The notes under the pieces: model-generated
The model's database searches: none
The model's input: only the letters and a program-made list of their open reading frames with translations
What the model was told of the DNA's origin: nothing
Made by a program: the position numbers and the translations under genes
Assembly: GCF_004684935.1 (NCBI RefSeq)
Contig: NZ_SRJD01000010.1
Coordinates: 31,322 to 95,321 of the forward strand
Length of the DNA stretch: 64,000 nt
Direction: 5' to 3'
Origin: Sporolactobacillus shoreae
GTDB lineage: Bacteria > Bacillota > Bacilli > Bacillales > Sporolactobacillaceae
Part shown: positions 54,169 to 62,537 of the stretch, one piece after another
Position numbering within the stretch: position 1 is the stretch's first letter
How the letters are laid out: every line of letters begins with the position of its first letter

Positions 54169-54513
54169 TTAAGATAAATCCGGCTTCGGGCCATACTTGT
54201 TTTCCCCGTCCTGGCTAGGCAGAAGAGTATAGATAAGAAGAATAATGGCGCCGATCACAGGAATGAGGCCGATGAGGATCCACCAGGCGCTGCGGTTTGT
54301 ATCATGCAGCCTTCGGGCCAGTATGGCAAGGCCCGGCAATAAAACAGCCAGATCGTAAAGAAAGCTCAGAATTCTCGTATGGATCAGGGCATCAATAAGT
54401 GCAGCGATTGCATAAAAAATAAAATTGAATAGTGCGAACATCCAGTAGGCCTTACGCCTGGATCTCCCTTCAAAAACCACGTACTTCTTAAGCGCGTCAA
54501 TGTACCAGCTCAT
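54169..54513 (-). CDS. DUF805 membrane protein
   Basis: 114 residues with three membrane segments and the conserved pattern YVVFEGRSRRKAYWMFALFN and ILARRLHDTNRSAWW of DUF805 proteins. Function unknown in the family. The ATG follows GAGGTGG. It is a single-gene unit. Confidence 0.88.
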   Translation of the reverse strand: MSWYIDALKKYVVFEGRSRRKAYWMFALFNFIFYAIAALIDALIHTRILSFLYDLAVLLPGLAILARRLHDTNRSAWWILIGLIPVIGAIILLIYTLLPSQDGENKYGPKPDLS

Positions 54514-54612
54514 TAATCATCCACCTCTCGCCAATTATAAAGTGAAAAAGCTTCCAATGATCATGATGGACTGCCCAACGAACTCGTTTTATTAGTACGG
54601 AAGAAATCTATA

Positions 54613-54640
54613 TAAAAATCGAGGACATGTGATGTCCTCT
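54613..54640 (-). terminator. Terminator of the MtnE-like aminotransferase gene
   Basis: GAGGACAT (54622-54629) pairs with ATGTCCTC (54633-54640); on the minus strand GATTTTTAT follows. Confidence 0.7.
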
Positions 54641-54709
54641 CCTAAGCCAAACATATTCACCGTCATACGAAAAAAGAATACTTTTCCTTTTTTCATACCA
54701 CGCTATTTT

Positions 54710-55900
54710 TTACACATGCAACGTCTGAAGCACACCGGATAATTTGATTCGCTCCGATGCCTCGCGAAGACGATTTTCAGGTTCAAGCAGTCCGGCGCGC
54801 ACGTATTCGTTTCCGTTCCGGCCGAATCCGACACCCGGCGCCATGGCGACATGCGCCCGTTCAAGGAGCGCGTTAACGAAAGTCTCGGAAGTATAGCCCT
54901 TCGGCACTTTGAACCAGCCGAAGAACGATCCTTTTGGAGAGGCTACATCCCAGCCGATCGCGCGCAGGCTTCCGACCAGGACGTCCCTTCTTCTTTCATA
55001 AAGCGCGCACAGATTTCGCACGGATTCCTGCGACCCGATCAGGGCGGCAGCACCCGCGTCCTGAACCGCTCCGAAAACATCGCTGTGGGCAATGTCGTGA
55101 AACTTGCTGAGTGTTTGAATAAGGGACGCATTTCCGGCGGCAAAACCCAGCCGCCAACCGGCCATATTGTATGTTTTGGAAAAAGTAGAGACCTCGATGC
55201 CCTGTTCCTTGGCACCCGGTGTCTGGAGAAAACTCCGCGGGCGCTCGCCGTCGAACCCGAAAGCCGCGTAGGCGAAATCATGCACCACAGGTAGCTGATG
55301 GGCACGCGCGAAATCAACAGTATCCGCAAAAAACTTTTCTGTGGCAACTGCCCCGGTCGGGTTATTCGGATAATTCAGCATCAGCAGCTTTGAACGGTTA
55401 AGAACTTCAGGGGGAATCGTCCGGTAATCAGGCAGAAAATCGTCTTCAGCACGCACCGGCATACCGTAAACTTTGGCGTAAGCAAGTGACGGACAGATAA
55501 AATACATTGGATAACCGGGATCGGTTGTAATCATCACATCACCGGGATTGAGCAGCGCCTGCGGAAGGGCGGCGATCGCTACAGTGGCGCCTGCAAAAAC
55601 GGTGATCTCTGTTTCCGGATCGAGAATCACACCGTACTCACGCCGATAAAATTCGGCAATGGCATCTTTTAAATTCTGCTTTCCGCCGTACGGAGGATAC
55701 CCCTGATTTTCCGGCAGCCGTGACGCGTGGTCGAGCGCGCGGACAATCGGGCCCGGTGTCGGCTGGTCCGGGCTCCCTTTTTCCAGATGGATCAGGTCAA
55801 TGCCGCTCTTCACAATTTTATCGATCCGCCGATCCACATCGGCAAAATAATTTCCAGGCATCGATTGAAGCAGCCTGGAAGGATTGAAGTCAGTCATCAT
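54710..55900 (-). CDS. Class I aminotransferase, MtnE-like
   Basis: 396-residue fold-type I PLP enzyme. NYPNNPTGAVAT, VVHDFAYAAFGFDG, SFLQTPGAKEQGIEVSTFSK and YNMAGWRLGFAAGNAS closely resemble B. subtilis MtnE, which transaminates ketomethiobutyrate in methionine salvage. The PLP lysine is in STFSKTYNMAG. No other methionine-salvage gene and no S-box leader lie nearby, so another amino acid role is possible. The first two codons are both ATG. Confidence 0.83.
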   Translation of the reverse strand: MMTDFNPSRLLQSMPGNYFADVDRRIDKIVKSGIDLIHLEKGSPDQPTPGPIVRALDHASRLPENQGYPPYGGKQNLKDAIAEFYRREYGVILDPETEITVFAGATVAIAALPQALLNPGDVMITTDPGYPMYFICPSLAYAKVYGMPVRAEDDFLPDYRTIPPEVLNRSKLLMLNYPNNPTGAVATEKFFADTVDFARAHQLPVVHDFAYAAFGFDGERPRSFLQTPGAKEQGIEVSTFSKTYNMAGWRLGFAAGNASLIQTLSKFHDIAHSDVFGAVQDAGAAALIGSQESVRNLCALYERRRDVLVGSLRAIGWDVASPKGSFFGWFKVPKGYTSETFVNALLERAHVAMAPGVGFGRNGNEYVRAGLLEPENRLREASERIKLSGVLQTLHV

Positions 55901-56029
55901 GCAGCCCCCAATTTTTCAGCGCCGGACAATGATAACTCAAAAAAACACCGTCCGGCCTTGCGCATATAAATTGATTTTAATCATTTTATGCCCGGCTGGC
56001 AAAAGCGCGACCGGGTCTTAGGTCTTATC

Positions 56030-56115
56030 ATGAATTAGGAAGAACTTTCATTGATTTCGGTTGAACTTTTACTCCATTCGGTTGAACTCCTGAAATTCGG
56101 CGCAGCTTTCAAAAT
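56030..56115 (+). repeat. Phased repeat array 6 (family C, GGTTGAACTTTT core)
   Basis: Four units (GGAAGAACTTT, GGTTGAACTTT, GGTTGAACTCC, GGCGCAGCTTT) begin at 56038, 56059, 56080 and 56099, at spacings of 21, 21 and 19 bp. Same family and orientation as the array at 10362-10433. It is the only array that lies between divergent genes. A lone family A-like unit (CCGGCTGGCAAAA) lies just before it near 55992. Confidence 0.75.
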
Positions 56116-56257
56116 TTATCCACGATTTTCATGAAATTTCAAAGGATAGCCGATGCTCTGGCACCCATTGCCCATAAGGGGAATAGGATGGCGTGAGAGG
56201 CCTATTTTGACAGGCGAAAAGCGTGCGCCCTGAAGAAGAGGCGGAGGGGGTGGGACT

Positions 56258-57517
56258 ATGTTTGTTTATGTTGTAAAATCGGGGGATTCTTTGTTTGGCG
56301 TCAGCCGAAAATTCGACGTCCCTGTTGATACATTGAGATCGGTGAACGGACTGGCGGCGACGAATATAGTCGTCGGGCAGGCGCTGCTTGTGCCAGGCAG
56401 CATCTATACCGTGCAGGCCGGAGACAGTTTCTGGACCATTTCGCGGGCGGCACATGTGCCGCTGAACGCGTTGATGCAGGCGAATCCGGGGATCAAACCG
56501 GAAAGCCTGCAGCCGGGCATGCGGCTGAATCTGCCGTCGATCGAACGACGGATTGCGACGCATTTCAGCTATACGCAGCTGAGAACGCCGGCGGTTGATC
56601 AGGCGGCTATCTCGGACAATGCGCCTTACTTATCCTATATTGCTTTATTTGAAACACATTTTAACTGGAACGGCGACCTGAGCCCGATGGACGACAATGC
56701 GGGCGTTCTGGCCGCCTGGAGGGGTCGCGTGACACCGGTATTGACCGTGACCAATCTAACCGAGTCCGGATTCAACTCCGCTCTGGTGCAGCGCGTGCTG
56801 AATACGCCGGATGTCCAGGCGGTTCTGATCGACAACATCATCAGCCGGGCAACTTCCCGGGGCTACGGTGGCGTCAACATTGATTTTGAGGGCGTGCTGG
56901 CATCCGACCGCGATGCCTTTGTTTCTTTCCTGCAAGCTCTGAAGGATCGGGCTGAACCGGCCGGACTGAATCTCAGTATCGCTGTGCCAGCGAAAACGAA
57001 CGACACCGTGCCGTGGGTACGCGGCTATGATTATGCTGCTATAGGTGACGTGGTCGATCAATTTTTTATCATGGCTTACGACTGGCATCACGCGGGCAGT
57101 GAGCCGGGCGCGACCGCTCCGATTGCCGATGTCATGGCGACGGTTCGTTATGCTGCGGGCCTGATGGATCGAAATAAAATAATTATGGGCACACCTTTTT
57201 ACGGCTATGACTGGGTTATCCCGTACTCGAGCCAGACTCCCGGGCGGGCGATCACCAATCAGGCGGCGGTGAATCTGGCAATGAGTGAACAGGTGCCGAT
57301 TTATTTTTCGGAAGCGGATCAGGCGGCGTATTTTTACTATACGGATGACAGCGGTCGGAACCATGTGGTTTGGTTTGAGGATACGCGCAGCCTGTTCGCC
57401 AAAACGCGGATTGTTTACAACGAGAGGCTCGGCGGTATCGGAACATGGCAGCTGAACTTCGCGATGCCCCAGTACCCCTGGGTGTTTACCCATTACCTAC
57501 AGATCCGCAAAGTCTGA
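56258..57517 (+). CDS. sleL: Spore cortex glycosidase, SleL/YaaH type
   Basis: 419 residues: two N-terminal LysM domains (YVVKSGDSLFGVSRKF and YTVQAGDSFWTISR) followed by a GH18 domain with the catalytic motif GGVNIDFEG (Glu as acid) and MAYDWHHAGSEPG. SleL is an N-acetylglucosaminidase that degrades cortex fragments during spore germination. There is no signal peptide, as usual for YaaH/SleL, which is loaded onto the forming spore. ATG 56258 follows GGAGGGGGTGG. I could not identify a sporulation-type promoter. Confidence 0.88.
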   Translation: MFVYVVKSGDSLFGVSRKFDVPVDTLRSVNGLAATNIVVGQALLVPGSIYTVQAGDSFWTISRAAHVPLNALMQANPGIKPESLQPGMRLNLPSIERRIATHFSYTQLRTPAVDQAAISDNAPYLSYIALFETHFNWNGDLSPMDDNAGVLAAWRGRVTPVLTVTNLTESGFNSALVQRVLNTPDVQAVLIDNIISRATSRGYGGVNIDFEGVLASDRDAFVSFLQALKDRAEPAGLNLSIAVPAKTNDTVPWVRGYDYAAIGDVVDQFFIMAYDWHHAGSEPGATAPIADVMATVRYAAGLMDRNKIIMGTPFYGYDWVIPYSSQTPGRAITNQAAVNLAMSEQVPIYFSEADQAAYFYYTDDSGRNHVVWFEDTRSLFAKTRIVYNERLGGIGTWQLNFAMPQYPWVFTHYLQIRKV

Positions 57518-57606
57518 CCAGCCGCGTATCGCGTGAATTCCTCCGCTTTTCGTGCTATGTTTGTAGTGGAAAGAAAACCGAACAGGCTGGAAGGCGAGTG
57601 ATAGTC

Positions 57607-58476
57607 ATGGCAGAAAAAGTAATCGGTTTTATCGGAACGGGTGTTATGGGGCGGGGCATGATCCGCAATCTGATGAAGGCGGGCTATAAGCTTCAGGTCT
57701 ATAACCGGACGAAAAGCAAGGCGGATGAATTGGTGGCTGAAGGCGCCGCATGGAAGGAAACACCGGCGGCGGCCGCTGAAGGCGCGCACGTTATCATTAC
57801 GATGGTCGGCTACCCGAAAGATGTTGAATCTGTTTATTTTGACAATGGGATTCTGGACCATGCGCCAAAAGACGCTTATCTGGTTGATATGACCACATCC
57901 TCACCTCAGCTCGCGGAAAAAATCAGCGCTGCCGCGGAAGAGAAGGGGCTTCACGCACTCGATGCGCCGGTGTCAGGCGGTGACACTGGCGCTGAGAACG
58001 GCACACTGTCAATCATGATCGGCGGGAAAAAAGAGGACGCCGAAGCGCTTGCGCCGGTTTTTCAGGCAATGGGTCAGAAAATTGTCTATCAGGGTAAGGC
58101 AGGATCCGGCCAGCACACAAAAATGGCGAATCAGATCGCGATCGCTTCCAATATGATCGGTGTTGCTGAAGCACTGGCTTATGCGAAACACGCGGGCCTT
58201 GACACCGACAAGGTAATGGAGAGCATCGAAACCGGCGCGGCCGGCAGCTGGTCGCTCTCCAATCTCGGCCGGCGCATGCTTAAAGGGGACTTCGAGCCGG
58301 GGTTCTATATCAAGCATCTGATCAAGGATGAACGGATTGCACTTGAGTCGGCCAAAACCATGGGCCTGGAAACTCCCGGCCTCGCATTGTCCAAGAAAAT
58401 ATACGAGGAACTTGCGGATGCCGGGGAAGAAAACAGCGGCACACAGGCGATTTACAAAAAATATCAGCAGGACTGA
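57607..58476 (+). CDS. ykwC: Beta-hydroxyacid dehydrogenase, YkwC-like
   Basis: 289-residue NAD(P)-dependent oxidoreductase of the 3-hydroxyisobutyrate dehydrogenase family. The Rossmann motif is GFIGTGVMGRGM, the substrate site DAPVSGGDTGAENGTL, and the catalytic Lys is in GQHTKMANQIAIA. The sequence follows B. subtilis YkwC throughout. The substrate (3-hydroxyisobutyrate, tartronate semialdehyde or a related acid) is not known. ATG 57607 follows GGAAGGCGAG; the longer frame overlaps the sleL end. Confidence 0.88.
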   Translation: MAEKVIGFIGTGVMGRGMIRNLMKAGYKLQVYNRTKSKADELVAEGAAWKETPAAAAEGAHVIITMVGYPKDVESVYFDNGILDHAPKDAYLVDMTTSSPQLAEKISAAAEEKGLHALDAPVSGGDTGAENGTLSIMIGGKKEDAEALAPVFQAMGQKIVYQGKAGSGQHTKMANQIAIASNMIGVAEALAYAKHAGLDTDKVMESIETGAAGSWSLSNLGRRMLKGDFEPGFYIKHLIKDERIALESAKTMGLETPGLALSKKIYEELADAGEENSGTQAIYKKYQQD

Positions 58477-58489
58477 TCATTGGCAAAGA

Positions 58490-58522
58490 ATAAACCGCCG
58501 GAGCTTATGCCCGGCGGTTTTT
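58490..58522 (+). terminator. Terminator of the YkwC-like gene
   Basis: AAACCGCCGG pairs with CCGGCGGTTT (58511-58520), followed by TT; it overlaps the convergent PilZ gene stop. Confidence 0.83.
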
Positions 58523-59088
58523 CAGGTCAGTGATTTATTGAACGCGGTTCTTCTCTCTTCCAAGTCAATCGCATTGATCAAGGATTGAATCTGAGTCTCA
58601 TCGGCGGCACTCAAATCTTTGAACTGGACACCATAATGGACATGTGTATCGCCGCTCTTCTCTTCTTTACGGAGGACGTTGCCGCTTAGGTCGAACGAGA
58701 AATTGTGCGACTCGAAAATCACTTCAACATGGACGCGGTTCCTGATCGGGAAGTCAATATCACAGGTAAACTTCAAACCACCGACGCTGATATCCATGAC
58801 CTCGCCATCGAGCGTCTTGTTATTCAGTGCCTGAAGATTTTCCTCTTTAAAATCGATCACTTTAATGGTGCATTTTTCATGATTTAGCGGCACTCTTCTG
58901 AATTTACGCCGTTCTTTTAGCACCGCGATAATATTCTGATCCTGGTTCACATTATTTTTGAGTTCGCTGATTTTTTTCTGCTTGCTCTGCAGAACATGCC
59001 GGTAATAAAAATAAAAAATCGTTCCAACGACAAGAATAGTCAGAATGACCAGACCGATCAGTCCGGCAATCTGAAGAAAAGGGGACAT
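58522..59088 (-). CDS. Membrane-anchored PilZ domain protein
   Basis: 188 residues: one membrane segment (about 7-29), a coiled-coil linker (33-58) and a PilZ domain. Both c-di-GMP binding motifs are intact: RRKFRR (60-65) and DISVGGLKF (from Asp99). It is therefore a likely c-di-GMP receptor at the membrane, unlike the soluble YpfB/DgrA brake. The PAS-GGDEF-EAL protein at 12612 could set its ligand level. Alone on its strand next to an IS200 element. Confidence 0.85.
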   Translation of the reverse strand: MSPFLQIAGLIGLVILTILVVGTIFYFYYRHVLQSKQKKISELKNNVNQDQNIIAVLKERRKFRRVPLNHEKCTIKVIDFKEENLQALNNKTLDGEVMDISVGGLKFTCDIDFPIRNRVHVEVIFESHNFSFDLSGNVLRKEEKSGDTHVHYGVQFKDLSAADETQIQSLINAIDLEERRTAFNKSLT

Positions 59089-59149
59089 TACAAAACACCT
59101 CTGAGTTTTTTAAGGAGATCAGTCGATCTCCTTAAAACATTCATTTTAG

Positions 59150-59812
59150 TCAACGAACTCTTGGTCCAAACCCACTGGCTTTCAGCCAGTAGATCCTTTC
59201 AGGACTCGATGGCACTTCAGTGGCCTCTGAAAGGTCTGCTATAATAAATCCAGGTGAGAAAAATGGGTTATATCCACTATGGAAGCCACACAGTTTATGA
59301 TATACAGTATCACATTGTGTGGACAACTAAATATCGCTATAAAATTCTGCATGGGAAAGTAGCAGAGCGGTTAAGAGAACTTATACGGCAGGGGTGCGAA
59401 GCAAGAAACATTAAAATTGTTCGAGGAAGTATAGGGAAAGAACACGTGCATCTATTGGTGTCTTGTCCGCCTAATATTGCACCGAGCAAACTGCTTCAAT
59501 ATCTTAAAGGGCGTTCTTCAAAAATGTTACAAGAAGAATTTAAGGAATTGAGACAGAGGTACTGGGGGCAACATTTATGGGCATCCGGATATTTCTGTCG
59601 AACCGTTGGGACAGTAACAGAAGAGACGATTAAGCAATATATCGAAAATCAAGACAATGGTAGAGATGATGAAACTTTCAAGATAGTAAAAGATTGAGTT
59701 TCACTCGAAACCTTGAGCATGCTTAAGCATGATATTTTTAACCGGCTTTAGCCGGAACTGCGACTTTTAGTCGCAAAAGAAATCCCTGTACTTTAGTGCA
59801 GGGTGGTTTAGA
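59150..59812 (+). mobile_element. IS200-type insertion sequence with hairpin ends
   Basis: A single Y1 transposase gene is flanked by hairpins instead of inverted repeats. Left: ACTGGCT-TTC-AGCCAGT (59174-59190). Right: CCGGC-TTTA-GCCGG (59742-59755), GCGAC-TTTTA-GTCGC (about 59760-59774) and CCCTGTAC-TTTA-GTGCAGGG (59784-59803). Loops rich in TTTA are typical of IS200/IS605 ends. There is no tnpB. The outer limits are estimates. Confidence 0.8.
59263..59697 (+). CDS. tnpA: IS200/IS605-family Y1 transposase
   Basis: 144-residue single-strand transposase. The HUH motif is present as EHVHLLVS and the catalytic Tyr in IKQYIENQ near residue 127. It cuts and joins the hairpin ends of the element as single strands. 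ATG 59263 follows AGGTGAG; GTG 59254 overlaps that site. The frame is complete, so the element may be active. Confidence 0.9.
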   Translation: MGYIHYGSHTVYDIQYHIVWTTKYRYKILHGKVAERLRELIRQGCEARNIKIVRGSIGKEHVHLLVSCPPNIAPSKLLQYLKGRSSKMLQEEFKELRQRYWGQHLWASGYFCRTVGTVTEETIKQYIENQDNGRDDETFKIVKD

Positions 59813-60005
59813 AAAAGCGGCATAACTCGATTAATTTTCACAAATTATACCACTGCTCGAAAGTGGGCAAAAGCGGTACTCATGGACTTTCCTAGAAAAT
59901 TTATTCGAGAGCAATGCGCCCAAACTGGTTTCGAATCATAAAAATGTTAAAATAAACGGAGAAAAAGGGATCTGACTTGAGTTGATCCCTGGAGGGGCTG
60001 ATCAC

Positions 60006-60380
60006 GTGAAACTTATAATGACTATTGGCGCAATTCTTGCCTTTTTATCGGTGGCGTTTGGCGCGTTTGGTGCACATGTACTAAAAGAACGGTTGGGTGC
60101 CCATTACCTATCTATTTTCGAGACCGGCGTTCAGTATCAGATGGTCCACAGTCTTGGGCTGATTCTCATTGGCATTCTTGCTTTGACCGCATTCCGGGGC
60201 TCAGCCGGACTCCTTCAATGGGCGGGTCTGCTGATGATCGCCGGTATCGTCCTTTTTTCCGGAAGCCTCTATGCGCTGAGTATCAGTAGAATCAACCTTC
60301 TGGGGATTATTACGCCGTTCGGTGGCATCGCGTTTTTAATCAGCTGGGCACTTGTTGTTGTGGCATTTCTTAAGGCCTGA
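60006..60380 (+). CDS. ywdK: DUF423 membrane protein, YwdK-like
   Basis: 124 residues with four membrane segments; AFGAFGAHVLKERLG, YQMVHSLGLILIG and TPFGGIAFLISW are DUF423 signatures. Function unknown. GTG 60006 follows GGAGGGG; the upstream in-frame TTG 59982 is part of the leader. In B. subtilis ywdK lies directly before gerQ (ywdL); here 3.2 kb of other genes separate them. Confidence 0.85.
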   Translation: MKLIMTIGAILAFLSVAFGAFGAHVLKERLGAHYLSIFETGVQYQMVHSLGLILIGILALTAFRGSAGLLQWAGLLMIAGIVLFSGSLYALSISRINLLGIITPFGGIAFLISWALVVVAFLKA

Positions 60381-60472
60381 AAAATAACTGATCAGTCAGC
60401 CTGCAGTACATTCAGAGTTCTTCCGCATGTGTAAAGAGTTCCATTTTGAGGTGCACGCAAGTGATGTCACAT

Positions 60473-60508
60473 TAAAAACGCTGTTGACGAGTTTTCAACA
60501 GCGTTTTA
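60473..60508. terminator. Terminator between ywdK and the secreted protein gene
   Basis: AAAACGCTGTTGA (60475-60487) pairs with TCAACAGCGTTTT (60495-60507), with A/T-rich flanks usable in both directions. Confidence 0.82.
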
Positions 60509-60553
60509 TAGTAGCACCATTTGATCAGCTACAAATGGATTTTTCTAGAAAAA

Positions 60554-61060
60554 TCATTTTATTGTTGTCTCGGCTGGGGTAAAAGCTTCCCATTGATTGT
60601 ATTGACTTTCAATTTCAGTAATAAACCAGTTCATTTCTTCTTCTGTACTTCGTTCTACAGTTATTACTTTTTTGTACTTCCCGAAGTTTCTATATGAACT
60701 TTGTAAGTTATATTCTAATGTAAATTGAATTTTTGTATCACTAATCTTGGCTGTTTTTACTACTTGGAGATCATCCACCCATGGGCTTGACTGTCCCGTA
60801 GTCCACCTCAATTGTTCAAATTGTTTTTTAGTTTCTTCTTGTAATAGCGGCGATAACATGGCATATTGGACAGCACCACTTCGATTATTGATACCTAAAA
60901 TCCACAAATCAACTGCTTGTTTTGGATCGTTCGTTTCCAAGCCATACATAAATGACATTATTTGATCTTGTAAGGGCTGTTGCTTCTCATCAGCTAATAC
61001 AGAATCACTATGTGATAGCAATAATGAAAGAGCGATCACTATGGGGATCAAAGCATGCAT
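60554..61060 (-). CDS. Secreted protein of unknown function
   Basis: 168 residues starting MHALIPIVIALSLLLSHSD with a signal peptide (cleavage probably after SVLA). The mature part (FMYGLETNDPKQAVDLWILGI, WFITEIESQYNQWEAF) resembles small NTF2-like secreted domains by pattern only. ATG 61060 follows GAGGTG; a longer frame to 61147 adds an unlikely leader. The gene is clearly more AT-rich than its neighbours, suggesting transfer. Confidence 0.7.
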   Translation of the reverse strand: MHALIPIVIALSLLLSHSDSVLADEKQQPLQDQIMSFMYGLETNDPKQAVDLWILGINNRSGAVQYAMLSPLLQEETKKQFEQLRWTTGQSSPWVDDLQVVKTAKISDTKIQFTLEYNLQSSYRNFGKYKKVITVERSTEEEMNWFITEIESQYNQWEAFTPAETTIK

Positions 61061-61395
61061 TAAATCACCTCTAAGGTTATTAATCCCTACGAGATGAAGA
61101 ATGATACAATCGTTCATCTGTTCATGGTACATATGTATTTTATTCAATTCATCTGGCGATTAAATGAATGACATTCAAATCACAATCAAATTTACATTCG
61201 TTATCATGGATATACGCTAAAAATAAACGCGTGAAACACAGTGTGGTTAATTTTTTGCACCCCAAAAAGAAATCCCGTTACCCGACGGATCATTGACTAG
61301 GAAAATAAAGAAATGGACCTGTGGTTTACGATCCGTTAAGAGGCTTAAGCTATCCGCTAAGGGCACAGCGGAAGACCTTGCGAAAGGCGAACCGG
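61061..61395. other. AT-rich gene-free region
   Basis: About 330 bp without a supported gene. ATCCGTTAAG (61331) and ATCCGCTAAG (61352) are 21 bp apart and may be two units of a further phased repeat family. The promoter of the secreted protein gene must lie here. Confidence 0.35.
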
Positions 61396-61526
61396 AAACT
61401 TCTGAGTTCCGATAAAATCGCTTGAGTTCTGATATATTTTACTGAGTTCCGAAAAAATCGTTTGAGTTCTGATATATTTTGCTGAGTTCCGATAAATCTG
61501 TCTGAGTTCTGATATATGTTCTTGTT
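61396..61526 (+). repeat. Phased repeat array 7 (family B, TGAGTTCCGATAAA core)
   Basis: Six units begin at 61403, 61423, 61443, 61463, 61483 and 61503, an exact 20-bp period. Cores alternate strictly between GAGTTCCGATAAA-like and GAGTTCTGATATAT, so the true unit is a 40-bp dimer. Same family and orientation as the array at 44738-44822. It lies just past the LysR stop codon. Confidence 0.92.
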
Positions 61527-61538
61527 GCTCCACATCCA

Positions 61539-62417
61539 TCAAGCGAGATCCGCATCCAGTCCGATCACCTGCTTCGTTACAGCGACAAACTGTTTCGCGG
61601 CAGGTGACGGATGGAAACCGGTGGCAAGGCCGATGGTTCGGTAGCTGTCCGTTTCGAGCGGGATGGCTTTCAGCGGCGCAATGTCTTCGGGAAGGACTAA
61701 CTCAGGGAGGATACTGATACCGAGATGATGGGCAACCATCGCCAGAATTGCATTTTCCTCCATCAGTTCAAAGCGGACATTGGGGTGAACATGGTTCTCA
61801 GCGAGAATCCGTTTGACTTCATGATAACCGCCGAATGCCGGCATAATAAACGGTACCTGTTCAATCTGGTCAAAGGAGATCGCGAGTTGATCATACAAGG
61901 CGCTTTCCGGAGACACGATGCAAAGAATTCGGTCCTTGAGAAGCGGAGTGACTTTCAGCTGATCTGAATGAAATTTATTAACAAAGCCACAATCCAGTTT
62001 GCCGCTGATCGTCTGTTCTTCAATCTCCTCATAATTTCCTTCCGTCAGCCGGATTTTTACCTGAGGATAAAGATTGTCCATCGTCTGGATGATTTGCGGC
62101 AACAGGTGCCGGGAAACACTTGTGAATACACCAACACAGAGTGTCCCCGCCGTCACGCCAAGAATAGCCGAAGCTTCCTGATGCAGTTTCTCATTATCCT
62201 GAAGGACACTTCGTATAGACGGGAGGAGCTGAGCCCCTTCACGGGTCAGGGTCATCCCTGATCGGCTCCTGCTGATCAGCTGAAACCCGAATTCCGTCTC
62301 AAGACCCGTGATTGCGTGGCTGACCGCAGATTGAGTCAAACCAAGCTGATCCGCAGCTTTAGTAAAACTTTTCAACTCCACAACCTTAATGAAAATCTCA
62401 TACTGTACCAGACTCAT
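61539..62417 (-). CDS. LysR-family transcriptional regulator
   Basis: 292 residues: N-terminal winged HTH (FTKAADQLGLTQSAVSHAI) and a periplasmic-binding-like effector domain. ATG 62417 follows GGAGGTGG, which lies inside the longer frame from 62435. It is divergent from an EamA-type exporter gene, and the 100-bp gap holds two AT-rich palindromic motifs, the usual arrangement for LysR control of a neighbour. Confidence 0.9.
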   Translation of the reverse strand: MSLVQYEIFIKVVELKSFTKAADQLGLTQSAVSHAITGLETEFGFQLISRSRSGMTLTREGAQLLPSIRSVLQDNEKLHQEASAILGVTAGTLCVGVFTSVSRHLLPQIIQTMDNLYPQVKIRLTEGNYEEIEEQTISGKLDCGFVNKFHSDQLKVTPLLKDRILCIVSPESALYDQLAISFDQIEQVPFIMPAFGGYHEVKRILAENHVHPNVRFELMEENAILAMVAHHLGISILPELVLPEDIAPLKAIPLETDSYRTIGLATGFHPSPAAKQFVAVTKQVIGLDADLA

Positions 62418-62433
62418 CAGCTGTTCCACCTCC

Positions 62434-62480
62434 ATGAATAAAATTCATTACTTTAATTATAAACATTCATTTTATTAATG
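62434..62480. promoter_or_regulatory. Candidate LysR operators
   Basis: ATGAATAAAATTCAT (62434-62448) is a perfect 6-3-6 palindrome, and CATTCATTTTATTAATG (62464-62480) is an imperfect relative on the other strand. Both lie between the divergent lysR and eamA genes. Confidence 0.5.
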
Positions 62481-62537
62481 CAAAAACAAAATGTATACTA
62501 AACTCCGGAGTTAATAACAAACGGAAGAGATGAGCAT

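Noticed and set aside
55901-56257. S-box riboswitch upstream of the MtnE-like gene
   Set aside because: None of the conserved S-box segments is visible on the minus strand.
61350-61542. Small minus-strand ORFs with YRNSAKYIRTQ-like peptides, also near 44535-44891
   Set aside because: They are translations of the 20-bp repeat array; they lack proper starts and the unit length is not a multiple of three.
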